Assembly (NCBI GenBank): GCA_035361075.1
Contig: DAOSBX010000032.1
Span: 1-9,180, forward strand
Source of the DNA: Candidatus Hydrogenedens sp.
GTDB lineage: Bacteria; Hydrogenedentota; Hydrogenedentia; Hydrogenedentales; Hydrogenedentaceae
Length of the DNA stretch: 9,180 nt
Direction of reading: 5' to 3'
This document shows positions 1 to 5,650 of this stretch, piece by piece (the first letter of the stretch is position 1; each line of letters opens with the position of its first letter). Both the position numbers and the translations under genes were made by a program. Under the pieces are notes generated by a model that saw only the letters and a program-made list of their open reading frames with translations, did not search any database and was not told the DNA's origin.

Positions 1-29
1 GAATACAAAAAAAGTATCTCAAAAATTTT

Positions 30-35
30 GGAGAG
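30..35 (+). promoter_or_regulatory. Ribosome binding site of the GLUG-PASTA gene
   Basis: GGAGAG lies 11 bases before the ATG at 47. The spacing is a little longer than ideal, but no other in-frame start fits the signal peptide. The promoter must lie left of the window, since only 46 bases of upstream sequence are present. Confidence 0.6.
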
Positions 36-46
36 TCATTAAACAC

Positions 47-3000
47 ATGATAAATTCAGAAAAAAAGTTTATTTTTATCTTTCTAATATGCATCTTCCTT
101 TCTCTATCAAGTTATGGAGCCATACAAATAAAAACAATAGAAGAGTTGCAAAAAATTGGGAATGACCCTTCATATCCCTTAGATGGTGACTATGAATTAG
201 CAAATGATATTGATGCAAGCGACACAATAAATTGGAATGATGGAAAAGGCTTCTTACCAATAGGTGCGCCAACTGATACAAACCCTAATAGACGCCCCTT
301 CATAGGAACATTTAATGGTAAGAAAAAAGTAATAAAAAATTTATATATTGATCGAAAAGATGATGATTATATTGGGCTATTCAGCCAATTAGGAAGTAAT
401 GGGTCTATAAAAGTTGCTGACGTTTATGATGTAACTATTGAAAATAGCACTGATTATAAAATTATAGGTAGAGATTATGTTGGTACGTATGCTGGTTATA
501 TGGAAAATTCAAAAATTCGTTTTTGTTTTGTCGCAAGCAAAATTGAAGGGAGGGATTTTGTTGGAAGTTTAGTTGGCTATAGTGGGACAAACTCATTAAT
601 ATTAGGTGTAGTATGTTATATAGGCACAGAAGTAAAAGGGAATAATTCTATAGGGGGTGTGGTAGGAGGGAACAAAGGCATAATCGGAAAAACTTCTTCA
701 TCTGCCTTGGTTAGAGGTAATGATAATATCGGTGGAATAACTGGAGGAAATGAGGGACTAATTAAGTGGTGTGTTACATCAGAAGGAAGTCAAATAATTG
801 GTAATAACGGGAGCACGGGTGGTCTAGTAGGATTTAACGAAAGCGAAGGAAATATTATTGAATGCCAAAGTGATAGTTCAGTAAGTGGTGTCTCAATTTC
901 AGGGGGATTAGTGGGTTCGAATAAAGGTTCCATTATTGACTGTTTTAGTCAAGGTCCTGTAAAAGGGACAAGCGTAGTTGGAGGTTTAGTAGGTTGGAAT
1001 AGTGGCTCCATTTTAAGAACTTATGCTATAGGTTTGGTAACAGGAACAACAGGAGCTGGCGGTTTAGTAGGTATAAATTCTGGAAGTGTTATATCAAGTT
1101 TTTGGAATACAGAAACATCCGGATTATTAGTTTCTGCTGATGGTGTAGGCAAAACAACTCAAGAAATGTTTGGGACTCAGATTTATATAGATTGGGATTT
1201 CGATTTTGTCTGGAAAGAAACAATTTATTATCCCAAACTTTTATTGGGTCAGGAGGATATCTTTCTGCCCGGAGAAAAAATTGTAGATGACGTCATAATG
1301 ATATGGACAATTGAACAATTAACTATGATAGGAAATGTTTACGAATATCCACTGAACGGAACATATATGCTTGCTCGAGATATTGACGCTCAAAGCACAG
1401 CTGTAATGAACAGTGGAGCTGGCTTTAAACCCATCGGAACGAGAAGAAATCCGTTTACAGGTAGATTTTATGGAAATGATAATAAAATAGTAAACTTGTT
1501 TATTAATTCTTCATATAGTTTCACTGGTTTATTCGGCTTTGTTGGTCAAGGAGCGTATATAGAAAGGGTAGGGATAGAGAATGCAACTGTAAACGGAATT
1601 AGCTACGTTGGTGCTTTAGCCGGCTATAATCAAGGTGGTAGAATTGTCCAATGTAATGCCTATCGTGTTGGGGTGCAAGGTATATCAAACGTGGGTGTTT
1701 TAGTAGGTGGTAATGCAGGAACAATTGAAGAATCTTTCACACTACTCTCAAGAGTAACAGGACCTGCTACTACAGAAATGGGTTTCGCCTATGGAGGATT
1801 AGTAGGGTCTAATATTGGTGATATTAGGAAATGTTATTCATTTTGTTATGTTGATGGAAATACAAACATCGGAGGACTTGTCGGTGAAAATGCCTTTGGT
1901 GGAAACATACTCAGAAGTTATACTTTATGCAATGCTGATAACAATGTTGTAGGAATTACATCGGTAGGAGGTCTCGTTGGTAACAACGGTGGCATTGTCA
2001 GTGAAAGTTTTGTAAATCCATGCGATGACCGCGATAGTATATTAGTAAAAGGTGATAAAGAGATTGGTGGTTTGATAGGGCAAAATGGATTTAAAGTTAA
2101 TAAATCTTATTCTACAGTAATAGTCGCGGGAATTTTTTCTGTGGGTGGTCTAATCGGTTTCAATTGGTATGGTACTGTCGACCAATGCTATTCATTAGGG
2201 AGTGTTTTAGGTGATAAGTTTTATATTGGAGGACTTGTAGGATATAACTGGATTAGTGATATAACAAACAGCTATTCCGGAAGTTCTGTTGTAGGCGACT
2301 GCATTGTTGGCGGTTTAGTTGGATACCATAGAGCAACTGATTTCCCAGGATTAGACCCGACTATCGATATACAATCTACAATAGAAAACTGTTATTCAAT
2401 AGGTTCAGTGAATGGGGAATCCTATATCGGCGGATTAATAGGATATTTGGAAGATATAGACTACACAATAGGAACAGTAACCAATAGCTATTGGAATATA
2501 GAAACAAGTCAATTAACAATTTCTGAAGGTGGCGAAGGCAAAACAACAGAACAAATGAAACAATATGAAACATTCACAGATTGGGATTTTTCCTCGATAT
2601 GGGCAATTATAGAAGGACAAACCTATCCATACTTCCGTTGGCAAGAAATAATGATAATAGTGCCTAATTTTGTTGGATTGGATAGGGTTACTGCAGAAGC
2701 AATTCTTACTGCGACAGGATTATATGGAGTCTTCACAGAGAAATGTGATAATAATATACCTGCCACTCTTGTTATCACACAAGAACCAAGTGAAGGGGTT
2801 CAAATATCTTCTAACAAACCTATATACTTAGTTGTCTCTTCTGGACCTTGCCCTGTATCTGTTCCGAATGTTGTAGCTAAAACAGAAAGTGAAGCACGTA
2901 ATTTAATAACTCAGGCAGGTCTAAACGTAACCGTGAATTATGAATGTAATAATACGTTCCCTGCAGGTAATGTAATACGTCAGGATCCCATCGTAGGACA

Positions 3001-4885
3001 AATGGTACCGGTAGGAAGTGTGGTTAATATATTTGTTTCACAGGGGCCATGTCCAATATCTGTTCCAGATGTGATAAATAAGACAGAGAATGAAGCACGC
3101 GATATAATTACTCAAGCAGGTTTAGTACTTGGTACGGTAACTCAGGAGTGTAGCGATACAGTGGTTGAAGGTAATGTAATTCGCCAAAATCCGGAAGCAG
3201 GGACACCTATTGGTCCTGGGGCTCCTGTTAACATAGTAATAGCCATTCCTGGTCCATGTTCAACTGTTCCAAATTTATTTAACAAGCCCGAAAGTGAAGC
3301 ACGTAGTTTAATTGTAGAAACTGGCTTGACAGTCGGTACAGTTAAACAAGAGTGTAGCAATACAATAGCATCAGGGAACGTGATAAACCAGGAGCCCTCT
3401 GCTGGACAAATAGTAAAGGTTGGGACTACTGTAAATTTGGTAGTCTCAAGTGGACCGTGCCCTGTGACAGTTCCTGATGTTGTGGGTAAGATAGAGAGTG
3501 ATGCAAGGAATTTATTAACATCTGTAGGATTAAACGTAGGAACCGTCTCTACAAGTTGTGATAATGTAATCGCATCAGGAAAAGTGATAAGTCAGAGTAC
3601 TCCAGGGGGACAACAATTATTATTTGGTAGCACAGTAGATTTAGTTATTTCTACTGGACCATGTCCTGTGACGGTACCCGATGTATTAAATAAATCTGAG
3701 AGTGATGCGCGGAGCCAGATAACAGCAGTAGGCTTAGTAGTAGGGGTAATAACTCAAGAGTGCAGTAACACAATATCTGCGGGAAAAGTGATACGTCAAA
3801 ATCCAGAAGCAGGACAACAAGCAAATGTTGGGACACAAGTAAACTTGGTTGTATCCACAGGTTCATGTCCCGTTGCAGTTCCGAATTTAGTGGATAAAAC
3901 AGAGGCAGAAGCGCAGAATCTATTAACAGGGGTAGGTTTATCACTTGGAACAGTAAGTTCAGAGTGCAGTGATACAATAGCAGTTGGAAAAGTAATACGA
4001 CAGAATCCAACAGCAGGTGACCAAATAAGTGTTGGAAGTGCAGTAAATATTGTTCTTTCATCTGGATTATGTCCTGTAAAAGTACCGAATATAAAAGGGA
4101 AAACGGAAAATGATGCGAAGAATATGATAACAACAGCAGGCTTAACAACAGGCACAATAACCAAGGAATGCAATAATACGATATCGGCAGGAAAAGTGAT
4201 ACGTCAAGATCCACCTTCAGGCGAAGAAGTAAGCCCTGGAACAGAAGTAAATTTGGTGGTATCAGATGGTCCATGTCCTGTAAGAGTACCGGATGTAACA
4301 GGAAAGACGAAGGAAGAGGCACAAAGACTGTTAACGGATGTGGGTCTAATTTTTGCTATCGTTAGTTCCAAGTGTGATGATAAGATTCCAAAAGGGAATG
4401 TGATAAGTCAACAGCCAGAAGCCGGTGAGTCCTTAACCTATGGTTCAGTAGTAAGTGTTGTTGTTTCAACAGGACCGTGTCCAACGACAGAAGGAACGAA
4501 AGAAGGTGAAGGAACAAAAGAAGGTGAAGGAACAAAAGAAGGTGAAGGAACAAAAGAAGGTGAAACGACAACAAAAGATCAATTAATAAATGGATTAAAG
4601 ACAAATTTTGCTGGATTAGATACAAATGGCGACGGCTCGGTGAGCTGGGAAGAAGCAAGCAGTAAATATCCAAATCTAACGAAGGATGTATTTGATTCGT
4701 TAGATAGTAATGGCGATGGTAAGATTAGCAAGACTGAGGCTGGTATAGAGGAAGAGACAAAAGGTTGTGGCTGTTTCGGACAGAAATCATTAAATAATGA
4801 TAACTGGCTCAAATATTTATTAGACTTTGTATTATTCGGAATGTTGGTACTTGCTATGAGCGGTATGCAAAGGAGAAAAGAATAA
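47..4885 (+). CDS. Giant secreted GLUG-PASTA-EF-hand surface protein with GCGC C-terminal anchor
   Basis: Encodes 1612 residues, probably a cell-surface adhesin or scaffold; no enzymatic motif is seen. Residues 1-25 form a Sec signal peptide (MINSEKK, a hydrophobic stretch, then SSYGA). Residues 26-399 and 418-866 are two modules of GLUG repeats (consensus GGLVGxN), about nine and eleven repeats, expected to fold as a beta-solenoid. Each module opens with TIEQL-like...IGN...YPL.G.Y.LA.DIDA and closes with a WN.ETS...GKTT...DWDF...W...YP cap. Residues 872-1479 are nine PASTA-like repeats of about 67 residues. Residues 1480-1510 are a TKEGEG linker. EF-hand loops lie at 1525-1536 and 1553-1564. 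GCGC at 1573-1576 is followed by a membrane helix (about 1587-1607) and RRKE at the end. The ATG is supported by GGAGAG 11 bases upstream (slightly long spacing) and by the signal peptide directly after it. GLUG and PASTA are known families; the adhesin role is inferred. The frame is intact. Confidence 0.93.
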   Translation: MINSEKKFIFIFLICIFLSLSSYGAIQIKTIEELQKIGNDPSYPLDGDYELANDIDASDTINWNDGKGFLPIGAPTDTNPNRRPFIGTFNGKKKVIKNLYIDRKDDDYIGLFSQLGSNGSIKVADVYDVTIENSTDYKIIGRDYVGTYAGYMENSKIRFCFVASKIEGRDFVGSLVGYSGTNSLILGVVCYIGTEVKGNNSIGGVVGGNKGIIGKTSSSALVRGNDNIGGITGGNEGLIKWCVTSEGSQIIGNNGSTGGLVGFNESEGNIIECQSDSSVSGVSISGGLVGSNKGSIIDCFSQGPVKGTSVVGGLVGWNSGSILRTYAIGLVTGTTGAGGLVGINSGSVISSFWNTETSGLLVSADGVGKTTQEMFGTQIYIDWDFDFVWKETIYYPKLLLGQEDIFLPGEKIVDDVIMIWTIEQLTMIGNVYEYPLNGTYMLARDIDAQSTAVMNSGAGFKPIGTRRNPFTGRFYGNDNKIVNLFINSSYSFTGLFGFVGQGAYIERVGIENATVNGISYVGALAGYNQGGRIVQCNAYRVGVQGISNVGVLVGGNAGTIEESFTLLSRVTGPATTEMGFAYGGLVGSNIGDIRKCYSFCYVDGNTNIGGLVGENAFGGNILRSYTLCNADNNVVGITSVGGLVGNNGGIVSESFVNPCDDRDSILVKGDKEIGGLIGQNGFKVNKSYSTVIVAGIFSVGGLIGFNWYGTVDQCYSLGSVLGDKFYIGGLVGYNWISDITNSYSGSSVVGDCIVGGLVGYHRATDFPGLDPTIDIQSTIENCYSIGSVNGESYIGGLIGYLEDIDYTIGTVTNSYWNIETSQLTISEGGEGKTTEQMKQYETFTDWDFSSIWAIIEGQTYPYFRWQEIMIIVPNFVGLDRVTAEAILTATGLYGVFTEKCDNNIPATLVITQEPSEGVQISSNKPIYLVVSSGPCPVSVPNVVAKTESEARNLITQAGLNVTVNYECNNTFPAGNVIRQDPIVGQMVPVGSVVNIFVSQGPCPISVPDVINKTENEARDIITQAGLVLGTVTQECSDTVVEGNVIRQNPEAGTPIGPGAPVNIVIAIPGPCSTVPNLFNKPESEARSLIVETGLTVGTVKQECSNTIASGNVINQEPSAGQIVKVGTTVNLVVSSGPCPVTVPDVVGKIESDARNLLTSVGLNVGTVSTSCDNVIASGKVISQSTPGGQQLLFGSTVDLVISTGPCPVTVPDVLNKSESDARSQITAVGLVVGVITQECSNTISAGKVIRQNPEAGQQANVGTQVNLVVSTGSCPVAVPNLVDKTEAEAQNLLTGVGLSLGTVSSECSDTIAVGKVIRQNPTAGDQISVGSAVNIVLSSGLCPVKVPNIKGKTENDAKNMITTAGLTTGTITKECNNTISAGKVIRQDPPSGEEVSPGTEVNLVVSDGPCPVRVPDVTGKTKEEAQRLLTDVGLIFAIVSSKCDDKIPKGNVISQQPEAGESLTYGSVVSVVVSTGPCPTTEGTKEGEGTKEGEGTKEGEGTKEGETTTKDQLINGLKTNFAGLDTNGDGSVSWEEASSKYPNLTKDVFDSLDSNGDGKISKTEAGIEEETKGCGCFGQKSLNNDNWLKYLLDFVLFGMLVLAMSGMQRRKE
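122..2644 (+). repeat. Duplicated GLUG-repeat module (two copies within one gene)
   Basis: Two copies of the same module lie in tandem, at about 122-1243 (residues 26-399) and 1298-2644 (residues 418-866). Both share the opening (TIE-L--IGN, YPL-G-Y-LA-DIDA, then GF-PIG and F-G-F-G) and the closing cap (WN-ETS, GKTT, DWDF, YP). Between these are GLUG units of roughly 23-35 residues centred on GGLVG or close variants. The module copies have diverged strongly in DNA, so the duplication is old. The second module carries about two more units than the first. Confidence 0.8.
2660..4483 (+). repeat. Nine tandem PASTA-like repeats, each with two cysteines
   Basis: The period is about 67 residues (about 201 bp), covering residues 872-1479. 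Each unit has VP(N/D)V near its start, then a T/S-E-x-E/D-A-R-like helix, GL..G.V, a first cysteine followed by N or D, GKVI.Q.P.AG, a G..V.(L/I)VVS strand, and a second cysteine in GPCP or a close variant. PASTA domains are known from penicillin-binding proteins and serine/threonine kinases, where they sense or bind cell-wall fragments. No kinase or transpeptidase is attached here, so the array may simply be a stalk. Later units resemble one another more at DNA level than the first does, which fits expansion by duplication. Confidence 0.85.
4493..4564 (+). repeat. 18-bp tandem repeat encoding a TKEGEG linker
   Basis: Four copies of an 18-bp unit (GGAACAAAAGAAGGTGAA) encode GTKEGE. Copies two to four are identical and the first differs at one base (ACG for ACA). 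The repeat forms a charged flexible linker between the PASTA array and the EF-hands. Identity at synonymous sites points to recent slippage or unequal crossing-over, so the copy number may vary between strains. Confidence 0.9.
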
Positions 4886-4904
4886 GGGTTTTTAACAACC
4901 CTTA
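4883..4904. terminator. Possible bidirectional hairpin terminator between convergent genes
   Basis: TAAGGGTT (4883-4890) pairs perfectly with AACCCTTA (4897-4904) across a six-base loop, giving an 8-bp stem. The stem begins at the TAA stop of the GLUG-PASTA gene. On the plus strand the nearest T-run is about 16 bases beyond the stem. On the minus strand ATTCTTTT follows directly. Neither tail is a classical U-tract, so this is a moderate call that would serve both the plus gene and the convergent small gene. Confidence 0.45.
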
Positions 4905-5000
4905 CGAATTGTGTTTATCGTTTTTAAAAAGTTTACTTAAAAATCTTAGTGTATATTTTGAAAGTGGTGAGGATGGTTAATCATTTTTAAAAGTTTTTGG

Positions 5001-5028
5001 AAAGTATATATTCATTTTTTTATACTTT
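5001..5028. other. AT-only inverted repeat at the 3' end of the small membrane protein gene
   Basis: AAAGTATA (5001-5008) is the inverse of TATACTTT (5021-5028), separated by 12 bases and overlapping the TGA stop at 5014..5012. On the plus strand a T-rich stretch follows at 5026-5045, partly interrupted. The stem is made only of A-T pairs plus two G-C pairs, so it is weak. It could be a secondary terminator or chance in AT-rich DNA. Confidence 0.2.
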
Positions 5029-5395
5029 TTAGTTGACCTTTTTTAGAAAACCGGCAGAGAATAAAAAAGAAACCAACAACAAAAGCAGGACCAGAAATCA
5101 TCACTATCCATATAAGGTAATAAATTTGGAAACCAGAGGTTATAGATGCTTTTACAAGTAATGCTATGTAGAGCAGTCCAGCAAGGATATATGCGATACC
5201 GCCAACAATCTCATACTTCCATGAAATTACTAAAATGATTGATAAGATAATCGAAGGGATATTATGCATAAACAAACCTAATAATGTGTCCCAAAAATCA
5301 AGATTCATTTCAAAAATGTCCAGTGAAAACATTGCCAGAAATAAAATAAAAAAAACAGATAATATTCGTGGTATCCAATAAATCACCTTATCCAC
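5012..5395 (-). CDS. Small four-helix membrane protein (DUF7670-like)
   Basis: Encodes 127 residues with four predicted membrane helices at roughly 5-25, 37-59, 63-82 and 92-114, and a basic tail (SKKGQLKSIKK). Short loops carry a D-F-W motif at 33-35 and W59-x-x-E62. The pattern YWIPRIL near the start, a DxFE segment after helix one, FWDTLLGLF..NIPS, and a W.W/Y-E.VGG.. third helix match a widespread family of small bacterial membrane proteins of about 130 residues that I recall as DUF7670. Its function is unknown. The start is GTG at 5395, supported by AAGGA seven bases upstream; an in-frame stop lies only a few codons further up, so a longer protein is excluded. It is separated by 255 bp from the upstream same-strand gene and is convergent with the GLUG-PASTA gene, so it is probably transcribed alone. 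Confidence 0.8.
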   Translation of the reverse strand: MDKVIYWIPRILSVFFILFLAMFSLDIFEMNLDFWDTLLGLFMHNIPSIILSIILVISWKYEIVGGIAYILAGLLYIALLVKASITSGFQIYYLIWIVMISGPAFVVGFFFILCRFSKKGQLKSIKK

Positions 5396-5402
5396 TTTTA
5401 AT

Positions 5403-5407
5403 TCCTT
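5403..5407 (-). promoter_or_regulatory. Ribosome binding site deciding the GTG start of the small membrane protein
   Basis: AAGGA on the minus strand lies seven bases before GTG at 5395. No ATG lies in frame between the upstream stop (5416..5414) and this GTG, and a second GTG three codons on (5386) is worse placed. The site therefore favours the first GTG. Confidence 0.65.
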
Positions 5408-5431
5408 GTCAATTCATACTTTTATCTTTTA

Positions 5432-5437
5432 ATCATA
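5432..5437 (-). promoter_or_regulatory. Possible -10 element of the small membrane protein gene
   Basis: TATGAT on the minus strand lies 36 bases before the GTG. A TTATTG hexamer sits 17 bases further up, but it is a poor -35 match. The rest of the gap to 5650 holds no convincing gene, RNA or repeat. A match of this quality could be chance in such AT-rich DNA. Confidence 0.25.
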
Positions 5438-5650
5438 TAATTTATTAGGTTGTACAATAAAACCAACTTATTATTTCATTATATAAAAGTTGATAGTATC
5501 GTTTTTACACGGTTAAAAGATGCATGTTTGTATAATTTTATGTAACTAAACAGCGTTATATGAGATACGTATAGATGCAATAAGGGACGTTTAGGAGGTA
5601 GTAAAGTCTTTCGACAAAGTCAAAATGAAAAGAGTAGTTTTAAGAACATA

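Noticed and set aside
3796..4173. Second antisense frame (125 codons) within the PASTA repeats
   Set aside because: Same cause as above; it overlaps a gene with clear domains and its sequence just mirrors the repeat period.
3651..4322. Long open antisense frame (223 codons) across the PASTA repeats
   Set aside because: It exists because the repeated codons of the PASTA array leave few stops on the other strand; its translation is leucine/serine/proline-rich, with no domain, and it has no supported start site.
4362..4812. Two antisense frames opposite the EGEG linker and EF-hands
   Set aside because: Low-complexity leucine/histidine-rich translation is the reverse of EGEG codons; no coding evidence.
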